Notes: generated by a model not told the origin, from the letters alone. 64,000 nt of DNA from MVRV01 sp964646755 (GCA_964646755.1 CAZYIE010000009.1:1-64000); one strand, 5' to 3'; counted from the stretch's first letter, positions 1 to 7,594 are shown. Numbers and translations are program-made.

Positions 1-65
1 TATTATCACGGCGCTAAAGCCGTTCGCGGCCCGCTGGGCTGCTCCGGCTTAGCTTTTCGTTGGCC
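1..65 (+). repeat. attC-like recombination site, left end cut by the window
   Basis: The segment folds as an imperfect hairpin: GGCGCTAAAGCCG on the left pairs with CGGCTTAGC on the right around an inner GCGGCCC/GGGCTGC stem. It ends in GTTGGCC at 59-65, a near match to the attC core GTTRRRY. The inner part is closely similar to the site at 669-730. I infer it is the attC of an integron cassette lying left of the window. No integrase gene is visible. Confidence 0.6.
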
Positions 66-86
66 TAAAAATTCTGTTTCCATAAT

Positions 87-105
87 GCACACAATGTGCT
101 AATAT
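87..105 (+). promoter_or_regulatory. Dyad and possible -10 box in front of the toxin-antitoxin pair
   Basis: GCACA-CAA-TGTGC (87-99) is a perfect short inverted repeat, followed at once by TAATAT, a possible -10 element. The ATG of the toxin gene follows at 112 with no clear ribosome binding site. Autoregulation by the downstream antitoxin at such a dyad is usual for these modules; here it is inferred from position only. Confidence 0.4.
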
Positions 106-111
106 AAAATC

Positions 112-390
112 ATGAAAAGCCTAAACTGGAACACGGAAAAGAGCGTCGCGCTTAAGTCGTCTCGGGACATCTGTTTTGAGGATGTGGTGTTTTTTATTGA
201 AAGGGGTGACATATTAGATGACTACCTGCATCCCAATCAGAAAGATTATCCCGGACAGCGAATTATGGTTATCAATATTGCCAATTACGCCTATCTCATT
301 CCTTATGTTGAGAATGATGAAGAACTATTTCTCAAGACCATCATTCCAAGTAGAAAGGCAACACAAAAATATCTTGGAGAAAAATCATGA
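112..390 (+). CDS. BrnT-like type II toxin
   Basis: This 92-residue protein has the BrnT-like pattern. It opens with a short W-containing strand (LNWNTEKS), then a central segment with FEDVVFFIERG, then a hydrophobic strand (RIMVINIANYAYLIPYV) and a basic C-terminal helix (IIPSRKATQKYL). BrnT toxins are RelE-fold ribonucleases that arrest growth by cutting RNA. The gene overlaps the next gene by four bases (ATGA), and that gene encodes a CopG-like antitoxin, so the two are translated as a pair with the toxin first. The module sits between attC-like sites, as toxin-antitoxin cassettes often do in integron arrays, where they stabilise the array. The family call rests on pattern and neighbour, so the exact toxin family is less certain than the module type. 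Confidence 0.75.
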   Translation: MKSLNWNTEKSVALKSSRDICFEDVVFFIERGDILDDYLHPNQKDYPGQRIMVINIANYAYLIPYVENDEELFLKTIIPSRKATQKYLGEKS

Positions 391-665
391 AGACGAAATT
401 AACGAAAGAAGAAAAAGAAATACTCGATAGTTTCGAGAAAGATGAGTGGGTACCAGTTACAAACCTCGCTAAAAGAAAAAAAGAATTAATGGCCTATGCG
501 CGTAATACGTTACGCAAGGATAAGCGGCTAAATATACGGATTTCGGAAAGAGATCTTCTTGAGCTACAAAAAAAGGCCGTCAATGAAGGCTTGCCCTATC
601 AGACTTACGTATCCAGCATTATCCACAAATTCATTAACGGAAATTTGGTGGAAGCGAGAAAGTAA
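387..665 (+). CDS. CopG/BrnA-like antitoxin
   Basis: This 92-residue, strongly charged protein has a C-terminal ribbon-helix-helix signature: strand RLNIRISERDL (about residues 48-58), then two helices ending in YQTYVSSIIHKFING. The N-terminal part (KEEKEILDSFEKDEW) resembles the region that wraps the toxin in CopG-type antitoxins. It would neutralise the upstream toxin and bind DNA as a dimer, most likely at the dyad at 87-99. It begins inside the toxin stop codon and ends four bases before the attC-like site at 669, which is the compact layout of an integron cassette. Confidence 0.8.
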   Translation: MKTKLTKEEKEILDSFEKDEWVPVTNLAKRKKELMAYARNTLRKDKRLNIRISERDLLELQKKAVNEGLPYQTYVSSIIHKFINGNLVEARK

Positions 666-668
666 ACC

Positions 669-730
669 GGCCAAGGCGCTACAGCCGATCGCGGCCCGCT
701 GGGCCGCTCCGACTGAGCTCTGCGTTAGCC
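669..730 (+). repeat. attC-like site closing the toxin-antitoxin cassette
   Basis: The left core GGCCAAG (669-675) is complementary, but for one base, to GTTGGCC at 59-65, the 5' boundary of the same cassette; that match is the hallmark of a cassette attC. The right core is GTTAGCC (724-730). Between them is a perfect 7-bp stem, GCGGCCC-GCT-GGGCCGC, inside a longer imperfect stem. The length of 62 bp is usual for attC. Confidence 0.7.
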
Positions 731-749
731 GTTCTACTTGGAGGTTCAC

Positions 750-1370
750 TTGACTCAAAAAATATCTATTAGAATTGCAAAACCGTTAGTGGTCGCTTTG
801 GCAATTCTAACTATCGGTGGCTGTGCCACGACGCAGGTCACTACGCATGTCGTTGGCAACAAACATGCATCATGCAAGGCACAAGCAACAGCTAAAACAG
901 TGCTGATTCTTTGGGGCACGGCATGGCGGGACAACCAGAAGGAAGTAGCACTCCGTGAAAAAATGGCTTCTCAAGGCATAGCTCAGTACTTCAAAACCTC
1001 CTCGTGTTTTTCAAATGTAGAGGTTCTGAAGGTGGCAGCAGGTCGTGAGGCCGTCGGACTATCTGATGCTGAAGCTCTGAAATTTGCCATATCCACAGGA
1101 GGGCATTATGGCAAGGTTATATTCGTACGCGTGGAAGAACTGGGACCGCTCGTAATAATCCACCCCTCTCCAATTCTTTGGGAAGGCGGTACCGAAGTTG
1201 TCCTACGGATCAGGGTGCTTAATGTACATTCGTTGGTCTTGGAAACGGACATTGCCATTCACTGGAAAAACAGCGGGGCTTTTGTTCTCAAAGGAACCAA
1301 AACGCTTGAGCAAGACATACAAGCTGCACTTGCTTCTGTGTTCGGCGAAACAACTCGTGCGACAAACTGA
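750..1370 (+). CDS. DUF4823-like outer-membrane lipoprotein
   Basis: The start is taken at TTG 750, because GGAGG at 740-744 is well placed for it; the product is 206 residues. A lipoprotein signal peptide ends in the lipobox TIGGC, with Cys25 as the lipidated residue. The mature part is soluble. It has a segment around ILWEGGTEVVLRIRVLNV that resembles DUF4823 lipoproteins, where a WE(D/G) motif precedes a beta strand. No enzymatic residues are recognisable. The gene is alone between two attC-like sites and so is a single-gene cassette. The lipoprotein call is firm, but the DUF4823 assignment is tentative and the function unknown. Confidence 0.7.
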   Translation: MTQKISIRIAKPLVVALAILTIGGCATTQVTTHVVGNKHASCKAQATAKTVLILWGTAWRDNQKEVALREKMASQGIAQYFKTSSCFSNVEVLKVAAGREAVGLSDAEALKFAISTGGHYGKVIFVRVEELGPLVIIHPSPILWEGGTEVVLRIRVLNVHSLVLETDIAIHWKNSGAFVLKGTKTLEQDIQAALASVFGETTRATN

Positions 1371-1376
1371 CGAGAC

Positions 1377-1434
1377 GGCTAACCAGGCAAATGCAGCCTA
1401 CCGCTAATTGCGCCGGCTGATTTTTTCGTTCTTC
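1377..1434 (+). repeat. attC-like site closing the lipoprotein cassette
   Basis: The left core GGCTAAC (1377-1383) is the exact complement of GTTAGCC at 724-730, the 5' boundary of this cassette. The right end is GTTCTTC (1428-1434), which departs from GTTRRRY and also lies in the flank copied at 3263-3269. AGCC/GGCT and AAC/GTT pair across the site. I infer this was once the last attC of the array, joined to chromosomal flank. Confidence 0.6.
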
Positions 1435-1647
1435 GTCATTTCTCAAAATATTATTCTTTCTCTTTGCCTTATTCGGGACATATCGTAATTTCCCTGCCAT
1501 CATATTGTTGATTTTGCAGCAAATGCCGTATATGATTATTTTTCGGTGGAATAAATCATGGATTCAAAAAAAGTAATATTTTGGCCGGTCTTTATATCCA
1601 TTATCGGGCATATTGCGCTGATTTCAGCCTCCGGCATGATTGATTTG
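1413..1647 (+). repeat. 235-bp direct repeat, copy A (tonB upstream region and first codons)
   Basis: Positions 1413-1647 match 3248-3482 with one difference (C at 1436, T at 3271). The repeat covers the right arm of an attC-like site, about 120 bp of tonB upstream region and the first 30 codons of tonB. Copy A then breaks off into unrelated sequence and an attC-like site (1680-1735), so this chromosomal segment is now embedded in the cassette array. Confidence 0.95.
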
Positions 1648-1674
1648 GGGAAAAATGGGGACGATTGTGTTTAA
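1558..1674 (+). pseudogene. Truncated 5' fragment of tonB
   Basis: The first 30 codons are identical to the TonB gene at 3393. They encode its N-terminal cytoplasmic residues and membrane anchor. After codon 30 the frame runs into unrelated sequence and stops at TAA 1672-1674, giving a 38-residue peptide. No TonB C-terminal domain follows. The upstream region, including whatever promoter and ribosome binding site serve tonB, is present in full, so a short membrane peptide could still be made. It is most simply a by-product of the duplication. Confidence 0.85.
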
Positions 1675-1679
1675 TGAAT

Positions 1680-1735
1680 GCCCAACAAAAGCAATACGCC
1701 CGATCTCTCCGCTCCGTGTGATTTCGTCGTTAAGG
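1680..1735 (+). repeat. attC-like site downstream of the tonB fragment
   Basis: The left core GCCCAAC (1680-1686) fits RYYYAAC exactly. The right end GTTAAGG (1729-1735) fits GTTRRRY but for the last base. The stretch 1670-1695 is closely repeated at 3206-3229 in front of intact tonB (with GCCCAAA), so both flanks of this segment recur at the second boundary. This turns 1428-1729 into something with the form of a cassette that contains chromosomal DNA. Confidence 0.55.
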
Positions 1736-1767
1736 CTCGCGAAACGTTGTCTTCCGGGGCCAAGTAT

Positions 1768-2250
1768 ATGACGAGGATTGCCGAACATACTTCACGCAGG
1801 CTTGTTGTTGAAAGCAAGCCACGCCTTGCCTTGGGAATAATTATCTCGCTTGGCTTGCTTGCAACTTCCGGTGCTCTTTTTGCTGTGTTTAACCAGAGCA
1901 AAGCGCTATCAACTAACGACATATTCGGCATCATTCTTGGACCTCTATTTGTCGTTGGAGGACTGCATTTTTACAGGGAGACAACTACGGTTTTTGATAA
2001 GCATTTACGTCTTGTTAATTGGCAGCAACGCGGTCTGACAGTAAACAAATCAGATAGCGCTCGACTTAGCGATATTAAGGACGTAGTAGTAGGCTGCCCT
2101 GTTTCCGATCAAAGTGGCGGTGCTACCAGTTTAGTTCTGATTCTATCCGATCGCTATTGGCCACTTTCTTTCGGATTCTCGGCACTCAATTATCAGAACA
2201 AGGAAATCATTGAGGCGATCAGAGGTTTTATTGATGACCGGGATCCATAA
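1768..2250 (+). CDS. Small membrane protein of unknown function (cassette gene)
   Basis: I take ATG 1768 as the start (160 residues). The upstream in-frame ATG at 1678 lies in the attC-like site, and TTG 1747 is another possibility; none has a strong ribosome binding site. Two hydrophobic segments (about residues 20-42 and 50-66) are followed by a soluble domain of alternating beta strands (VFDKHLRLVNWQQRG, then DIKDVVVGCP, then SLVLILSDRYW). This two-helix plus beta-barrel-like layout resembles small PH-like membrane proteins, but no motif settles it. It is flanked by attC-like sites, and genes of this kind are common in integron arrays. Confidence 0.6.
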   Translation: MTRIAEHTSRRLVVESKPRLALGIIISLGLLATSGALFAVFNQSKALSTNDIFGIILGPLFVVGGLHFYRETTTVFDKHLRLVNWQQRGLTVNKSDSARLSDIKDVVVGCPVSDQSGGATSLVLILSDRYWPLSFGFSALNYQNKEIIEAIRGFIDDRDP

Positions 2251-2305
2251 CGCCGCTCAAGGCCGCCAGCCCTGACTGGCCGTTGCCTTAGCTCAAGCGC
2301 TAGGT
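2245..2305 (+). repeat. attC-like site closing the membrane-protein cassette
   Basis: The left core is CCATAAC (2245-2251) and the right core GCTAGGT (2299-2305), a one-base variant of GTTAGGT. AAGGC pairs with GCCTT and CCAG with CTGG around a short loop, with an outer AACGC/GCGCT stem. It overlaps the last bases of the preceding gene, as cassette sites often do. The cores are more degenerate than at 669-730. Confidence 0.5.
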
Positions 2306-2356
2306 GAAATTTTTCGATACCTGACGGAGATAAAAATATTAAGAAGATAAGGACGA

Positions 2357-3133
2357 ATGATGAGTGACGAAAATAAATCCATTCACGAGTTTGATTTTAA
2401 ATTAATCTGCGAATATTTTTCGGGCATGGAACGACAAGGGCCTGGGAGTCCCGAAGTAACTATTAAAGCTTTGAGCTTTATTGGTAACCTGACAAATGAA
2501 TCCAAAATTGCGGATATAGGTTGTGGAACCGGTGGTCAGACTATGGTGTTGGCTAAACATACGTCAGGACATATTACAGGTATTGATTTGTTTGCCGACT
2601 TTATAGATATTTTAAATTTTAATAGCAAGAAGCTGAATCTACAAGATAGAGTGGATGGTGTTGTTGGTTCAATGGACAATCTTTCTTTTCAGCATGAAGA
2701 GTTAGATTTAATCTGGTCAGAAGGTGCAATCTATAATATCGGGTTTGAACGAGGTATAAACGAATGGCATAAACTGCTGAAGACTGGAGGCTTTATTGCC
2801 GTTTCAGAGGCATCTTGGTTCACCGAAGAACGACCTATAGAAATCGATAGGTTTTGGAAAGATGCTTATCCGGAAATTGGCATCATTTCAGAGAAAGTCA
2901 AACAAATGCAAAAAGCTGGATATATTCCAATTGCTGCTTTTGTTTTACCTGAAAATTGCTGGACTGAACATTTTTATGCTCCGCAAGTATCTGTCCAAGA
3001 AAAATTTCTAAAAAAATATGCAGGTAATAAAACTGCAGAAGAGCTTGTGAAAAACGAACGACGTGAAGCTGAGTTATATATTAAATATAAAGAGTTCTAC
3101 GGATATGTTTTCTACATAGGAAAAAAGATTTAA
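2357..3133 (+). CDS. Class I SAM-dependent methyltransferase (cassette gene)
   Basis: A 258-residue protein with the Rossmann methyltransferase core. Motif I is ADIGCGTGGQT (about residues 55-65), followed by an acidic residue ending strand 2 (GIDLF), then LDLIWSEGAIYNIGF as motif IV and a GGFIAVSE strand. The acceptor is not identifiable; the C-terminal half (about 160-258) is family-specific and aromatic-rich. The codon use is AT-rich compared with the nearby housekeeping genes. The gene lies between degenerate attC-like sites (2245-2305 and 3167-3269), so it is probably the last cassette of the array. Small-molecule methyltransferases are frequent cassette cargo, but no resistance function can be claimed. 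Confidence 0.8.
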   Translation: MMSDENKSIHEFDFKLICEYFSGMERQGPGSPEVTIKALSFIGNLTNESKIADIGCGTGGQTMVLAKHTSGHITGIDLFADFIDILNFNSKKLNLQDRVDGVVGSMDNLSFQHEELDLIWSEGAIYNIGFERGINEWHKLLKTGGFIAVSEASWFTEERPIEIDRFWKDAYPEIGIISEKVKQMQKAGYIPIAAFVLPENCWTEHFYAPQVSVQEKFLKKYAGNKTAEELVKNERREAELYIKYKEFYGYVFYIGKKI

Positions 3134-3166
3134 ATCAAATAATTAATAGCGGATGTGTTATCAGAT

Positions 3167-3269
3167 ATCTAACCCGTCGCTCCAGGGAGAAAAAGGTGAC
3201 GTTCTATTTAATGAATGCCCAAAAGCAATACAGCCTATAGCTGCGCTCCGGCTGATTTTTTCGTTCTTC
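3167..3269 (+). repeat. Compound attC-like region at the end of the array
   Basis: ATCTAAC (3167-3173) fits RYYYAAC and pairs with the TAGGT boundary at 2301-2305. GTTCTAT (3201-3207) could be its partner. A second unit runs from GCCCAAA (3217-3223) to GTTCTTC (3263-3269), the latter identical to 1428-1434. The unit is followed by the tonB flank, so I take it as the array end. Confidence 0.45.
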
Positions 3270-3482
3270 GTTATTTCTCAAAATATTATTCTTTCTCTTT
3301 GCCTTATTCGGGACATATCGTAATTTCCCTGCCATCATATTGTTGATTTTGCAGCAAATGCCGTATATGATTATTTTTCGGTGGAATAAATCATGGATTC
3401 AAAAAAAGTAATATTTTGGCCGGTCTTTATATCCATTATCGGGCATATTGCGCTGATTTCAGCCTCCGGCATGATTGATTTG
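3248..3482 (+). repeat. 235-bp direct repeat, copy B (joined to intact tonB)
   Basis: This copy matches 1413-1647 with one mismatch and continues into the complete TonB gene, so it is the native copy. The 1.8 kb between the copies carries the membrane-protein and methyltransferase cassettes. Confidence 0.95.
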
Positions 3483-3962
3483 CGCGATAATGTCAAAGCT
3501 GCAGAAATATTTACTGTCGATATAAAAGGAATGGAACCGGACAAATCAGTTCAAGAAGGAGATAAGAAAGAAGAAAAAAATCTACCAGAGTCCAAAACAA
3601 ACAAAGAATCAAAAAATATCAGCACTGATGGTGTCAGAGAGGAAACCGTTAATCTGGGCAGCAGTGATATTAAGTATGTATCCTATTTGGTTAAAATAAA
3701 AAGAAAGATTTTGCAAATATGGGAATACCCTCTCAAAGCTTATGAAAATAATGAGGAAGGGGTGGTAGTAGTTAAAATATCACTTGATGCCGGAGGTAAG
3801 CTTGTCGAAACAAGTCTTTTATCTTCTTCCGGCTCAGCACTACTTGATGCCGGTGCCCTTGGAATTATCAAGTCAGCTGCGCCATTTGAGCCGTTACCGA
3901 ATAGCTACGGTCTCGCGCGTTTGCATATAGTTGCCTCTTTTCGCTATAAACTTGAAGAATGA
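3393..3962 (+). CDS. tonB: TonB-family energy transducer
   Basis: A 189-residue protein with one N-terminal membrane anchor (about residues 7-27), a charged K/E-rich periplasmic linker (about 40-85), and a C-terminal TonB domain (about 95-187). The domain has the usual features: YLVKIKRKILQIWEYP, then GVVVVKISLDAGGKLVETSLLSSSG, then APFEPLP. It would couple the ExbB/ExbD proton motor to outer-membrane receptors or another outer-membrane process. No exbBD is adjacent. The anchor and leader are duplicated at 1413-1647. It could equally be a TolA-type protein, though the C-terminal domain reads as TonB. Confidence 0.85.
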   Translation: MDSKKVIFWPVFISIIGHIALISASGMIDLRDNVKAAEIFTVDIKGMEPDKSVQEGDKKEEKNLPESKTNKESKNISTDGVREETVNLGSSDIKYVSYLVKIKRKILQIWEYPLKAYENNEEGVVVVKISLDAGGKLVETSLLSSSGSALLDAGALGIIKSAAPFEPLPNSYGLARLHIVASFRYKLEE

Positions 3963-3989
3963 TTCCCAGTTTTACTTCAGTCAACAATT

Positions 3990-5600
3990 TTACAAGCGTG
4001 CTTTCACTTCAGCAAATTTTCGGTCTGCTTCCTTCAACAATTCCCTGATTTCGGCCTTCCGGGCGGAAGATAATTGCTGGATATTCTGTCTTATATTATT
4101 GAGGTACTCAATTTTTGCGTTCAGCTCATCCAATGCTGCATTAATGTCAATCTGCGGCTCGAAAATTTCCGGCTTTTTCACGGTTTCTATTCGAGCATCC
4201 ACGCGCAACTGTATTTCCTCAAGATATTCGGGAATATCTACCGCAAAGCCATATTTATTCTGAATTGCCGCTGCCAGTTGTTCCTGTGCGGACAATTCAC
4301 CATGCACTAAAAATATTTGCATTTTTTTATTTTGGAAATTACCCAGCCAATCCAAAAGCTGATCCTGGCCGGCATGAGCGGAAAAGCCGCCGATAGTAAA
4401 TATTTTAGCGTTGATGGCAATATCTTCATTGAAGATACGGATTTTTTTCGCACCATCCACCATCTTGCGGCCGGGCGTGCCTTCCGCCTGAAAACCGACA
4501 AAAACAGTACTAGCACCCGGGCGCCATAAATTGTGCCGCAAATGATGCTTGATCCTGCCGGCATTAGCCATGCCGCTTGCGGAAATAACTACTGCCGGGC
4601 CTTGCATTTCATTAATTTCCATGGATTGTGCTGTTGTCAATGAAAATTTAAGCTGCGGCAGATCCAGAGGATCTTCACCATTTTTCAAAAGGCTTTGTGT
4701 TTCTCCGTCCAGATATGACCGGTAGCGGCGGAATATTTCCGTTACCTGAATCGCTAGAGGACTATCCAGAAAGACCGGCATGTCTTTAGGCAATTTTCCT
4801 GCGCGATGCAGAAGATACAGCGAATAAAGGATCTCCTGCGTTCTTTCCACGGCAAAGGCGGGAATGATGACTTTTTCATGCCGGGAGTAACTGAAGTTTA
4901 TGGCTTCAGCCAGTTCCTTTAAGCTGTCTTCTTCGCCTTTGTGATTGCGGTTGCCGTAAGTTGACTCCATAAAAAGGAAGTCGGCAGTATCGATTGCGGT
5001 AGGGTCCTTCATTAACAGTTGGTGGCGGCGGCCTATGTCACCGGAGAAAACTAATTTTGTGGATGCGCCATTTTCTTCGATAAATATTTCCAGAATAGCC
5101 GCACCCAGAATATGGCCTGCATCCTGAAATTTTACCTTTACTCCCGGTGCCGGGCTGAAGGCATCATCATAAGCTTTGGATTTAACCAGCTGGCCAACGG
5201 CTTCAGCATCTTCTAAATAATACAGCGGCAAAATATCTGGCTGCCGTCCATTGCGCTGCATTTTTTTGTTTTTCCAACCGGCTTCAACTTCCTGAATATG
5301 AGCGCTGTCCAGCAGCAATATTTTCAACAAATCTCCCGTAGGTTCGGTTGTATAAACAGGGCCGGAAAAACCTTTTTGCGTCATCCGGGGCAGAAGTCCC
5401 GTATGATCAATATGGGCATGGGTGATGAGAAAAAAATCAATATGTACCGGATCGTACACACCGGTTTCCCAGTTGCGCTTTTCTATTTCCGCCGCGCCCT
5501 GAAACATTCCGCAATCGACGGCAAATCTGATTTTTCCGGTTTCAATAATGAAACAGGAACCGGTAACCGTTCTGGCAGCTCCCAGAAATGTAATTTTCAT
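3990..5600 (-). CDS. Beta-CASP metallo-beta-lactamase-fold RNA hydrolase
   Basis: A 536-residue protein in the family of bacterial CPSF-73/Ysh1-like nucleases. The MBL domain opens the protein (GAARTVTGSCFII), with the zinc motif HAHIDHTG at about residues 59-66. A later SGDIGRR strand carries a metal-ligand Asp. The beta-CASP insertion spans about 200-400 and includes DSPLA and ISASGMANAGRIKHHL. The C-terminal MBL motif is FSAHAGQ then LVHGE. A coiled, charged tail (about 480-536) is extra to the core. It should cut or trim RNA in the cytoplasm. It is transcribed opposite to tonB and is followed upstream by a separate small gene. Confidence 0.9.
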   Translation of the reverse strand: MKITFLGAARTVTGSCFIIETGKIRFAVDCGMFQGAAEIEKRNWETGVYDPVHIDFFLITHAHIDHTGLLPRMTQKGFSGPVYTTEPTGDLLKILLLDSAHIQEVEAGWKNKKMQRNGRQPDILPLYYLEDAEAVGQLVKSKAYDDAFSPAPGVKVKFQDAGHILGAAILEIFIEENGASTKLVFSGDIGRRHQLLMKDPTAIDTADFLFMESTYGNRNHKGEEDSLKELAEAINFSYSRHEKVIIPAFAVERTQEILYSLYLLHRAGKLPKDMPVFLDSPLAIQVTEIFRRYRSYLDGETQSLLKNGEDPLDLPQLKFSLTTAQSMEINEMQGPAVVISASGMANAGRIKHHLRHNLWRPGASTVFVGFQAEGTPGRKMVDGAKKIRIFNEDIAINAKIFTIGGFSAHAGQDQLLDWLGNFQNKKMQIFLVHGELSAQEQLAAAIQNKYGFAVDIPEYLEEIQLRVDARIETVKKPEIFEPQIDINAALDELNAKIEYLNNIRQNIQQLSSARKAEIRELLKEADRKFAEVKARL

Positions 5601-5708
5601 TAAGACACTCTCTAGCCCTGAGCGGGCTATTATGCGCCAGATAAAAACGAAACTAAAAAATAACTATCTACCGGCGCCAGAATCATTAAATACCGGGTTG
5701 AAAAAAAC

Positions 5709-5810
5709 CTACAGGCCGGATTTTTTCATTTTCTTTGCTTCTTTCTTTTCCTTGGCTGTCTTTGCCGGTTTCTTCTTTTCGTCTTTCTTCACATCTTTTG
5801 ATTTACCCAT
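5709..5810 (-). CDS. Very small lysine-rich protein
   Basis: A 33-codon frame starts with ATG at 5810 and stops at 5709-5711. AAAGGAG lies about nine bases upstream of the ATG, a strong ribosome binding site. The product starts MGKSKDVKKDEKKKPAKTAK, is almost half lysine, and continues with KEKKEAKKMKKSG. It has no hydrophobic segment. The composition suggests a nucleic-acid or ribosome-associated peptide, but the function is unknown. It lies between the beta-CASP gene and the PilZ pair on the same strand. Confidence 0.6.
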   Translation of the reverse strand: MGKSKDVKKDEKKKPAKTAKEKKEAKKMKKSGL

Positions 5811-5871
5811 TGCTTTGTCTCCTTTTAATTTATTCACGCAGCATTATTTACCATTTGCTTCTTTCCAATCG

Positions 5872-6552
5872 TTAAATTTTCCCTTCACTGAGCAGTTGCC
5901 TTTCAATTGCTAAAATTGCTTTTCCCAGCGACGCTTCCAGTTGCTTGTTGTCATATTGAAATTCAACACTAACATATTGGAGATTACGATTTCCCGATAT
6001 ATCATCAGGTGTCCGCACTTCGCGCACTCTGGTCTCCAGATCAAATACCGAGGGGCCGATTAATAACTTGAAGTTAACCTTATCGGCAGCCCGCAATAAA
6101 AAATCCTTCGGACAAATAAACTTGGCTCCCGCTAAAGATATGTCGATTAAATTAACCTTTTCTTCTTTGAAAAAAAGATTGATGTCGCTTTGCTGCGGCG
6201 GTTTAATACGGAAAAACGTCCGGAAATCAATCTGCTCAGATTCCTCATATTGCTGCAGAACAAGTGCTTCCACGATTTGCTGAGAGGAAATTTTATAATC
6301 ACTAAGCAGATCAACCAGCTTGGCAGGAAAACCAAAACGCAAATTGCGTTTTTCAATTCTGGACAAAAAAGAAACCATTATTCGGCGATTAAGAAAGTTA
6401 CGATTTAATGCCGGAGACGTTTGTGAGATGATGATTTTACGATCTTCGATATCATAAACCAGTGCCTTCATAAAATGGGCATTGCTTTTATTTATCTCGT
6501 TTTCAAAAACAATATTTACGTTTGCTCCTACTCTTAATTGGGGTATTATCAT
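5872..6552 (-). CDS. PilZ-domain protein (YcgR-like), second of a tandem pair
   Basis: The 226-residue protein has a YcgR-like N-terminal domain (about 1-100) and a C-terminal PilZ domain (about 105-225). The c-di-GMP-binding signatures are present in PilZ form: arginines around FRTFFRIKP (the RxxxR region) and IDISLAGAKF (the D/NxSxxG motif). Such proteins respond to cyclic di-GMP and usually act on motility or surface organelles. It is a close paralogue of the product at 6576-7256, with 23 bases between the genes. No diguanylate cyclase or flagellar gene is nearby to name a target. Confidence 0.8.
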   Translation of the reverse strand: MIIPQLRVGANVNIVFENEINKSNAHFMKALVYDIEDRKIIISQTSPALNRNFLNRRIMVSFLSRIEKRNLRFGFPAKLVDLLSDYKISSQQIVEALVLQQYEESEQIDFRTFFRIKPPQQSDINLFFKEEKVNLIDISLAGAKFICPKDFLLRAADKVNFKLLIGPSVFDLETRVREVRTPDDISGNRNLQYVSVEFQYDNKQLEASLGKAILAIERQLLSEGKI

Positions 6553-6575
6553 TATTTATCCATATTATCTCAGTA

Positions 6576-7256
6576 TTAGTTCATTTTCCCTTCAGCAAGC
6601 ATCTGTCTTTCAATGTCGATAATAGCCCTGCCCAACACGGCCCCAAACTGCTTGTTTTCATATTCAAATTCAACACCGATATATTGGATTGTTTCTTTTG
6701 CAGGCAATGATGACTGTGGCGTTATTATGTTTCGCACACGGGCCTTCAGATCAACTGCCGCAGAATCGATTACTAATTTGCAATTCAATGTATCCCCATG
6801 AAGCAATAAATTCGATTTGGGATAAGCAAACTTGGCTCCACCCATAGATATGTCTATTAGATTAACCTTTTCATCTTTTATAAAAAGACTGATATTGCTT
6901 TGCGAAGGCGGCCTGACCCGAAAATGCATGCGGAAATCAACCTGCCCCGGCGTATCATATTGCTTTAGGACAAGCGCTTCGACACTATTATTCGAAGAAA
7001 TTTCATAATTGTTTAGCAAATCAATTAAGCGTGCCGAAAAGCCGAAACGCAAAACACGCTTTTCCGTGTTGGCTAAAAACGTAACCAGTATCCGGCGATT
7101 GAGAAAGTGACGGCTCAGCGGGGGCGAAGTTTGTGAAATAATGATGTTACTGCTTTCGTAATCATAAACCAATGCCTTCATATAATGGGCATTGCTTTTA
7201 TTGATCTCATTTTCAAAAACAATATCGATTCTTGTTCCAACTTTTAATTCCGGCAT
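6576..7256 (-). CDS. PilZ-domain protein (YcgR-like), first of a tandem pair
   Basis: A 226-residue paralogue of the next gene downstream, with the same length and domain order. The PilZ motifs are FRMHFRVRP and IDISMGGAKF; the shared N-terminal block includes NIVFENEINKSNAHxMKALVYD-type sequence. The identity between the two is high throughout, which points to a fairly recent tandem duplication kept for two related outputs. It is the promoter-proximal gene of the pair; its promoter should lie in the gap 7257-7594. Confidence 0.8.
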   Translation of the reverse strand: MPELKVGTRIDIVFENEINKSNAHYMKALVYDYESSNIIISQTSPPLSRHFLNRRILVTFLANTEKRVLRFGFSARLIDLLNNYEISSNNSVEALVLKQYDTPGQVDFRMHFRVRPPSQSNISLFIKDEKVNLIDISMGGAKFAYPKSNLLLHGDTLNCKLVIDSAAVDLKARVRNIITPQSSLPAKETIQYIGVEFEYENKQFGAVLGRAIIDIERQMLAEGKMN

Positions 7257-7594
7257 CTTCCGCCCTGGGCACTAACAAATTGGTTTATTAAACACAGCTT
7301 ATCCGACCATAGTTGTCAGTTGGGGTTTATAATAAAATGAGCGCATTTAATCAAACGTTTTCTTTTACGAAGCGCAAAAAAATCGTCCTTGACTATTATT
7401 CAATAGTATGAGCTTGTGAAAACAGCACTTTAGAATGATCATGCCATCTAAAGGCTGCGAGGTAAGGCATGCAAGCCCCTCACTTTTTCCTTCCTTCTCA
7501 ACCAGGAGCCGGATGGGGGTGATTTTGATGCTTTGTGGTACCCCATCGGGGAGTGAAGGTTTAATAAAATTTATAAAAAAGAGAGGGATTTAAA
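7257..7594 (+). promoter_or_regulatory. Gene-free divergent leader with probable structured 5' UTR of the RRM gene
   Basis: This 338-bp gap separates the PilZ pair (minus) from the RRM gene (plus). TTGACT at about 7390 is followed by the small dyad CTATT-ATTC-AATAG. Further on are a long pyrimidine tract (about 7484-7500) and a CCCC-ATC-GGGG hairpin just before AGAGAGGGA, the ribosome binding site. No ORF is convincing. A long structured leader would fit the cold-inducible regulation known for many small RRM proteins, but nothing here proves it. Confidence 0.35.
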
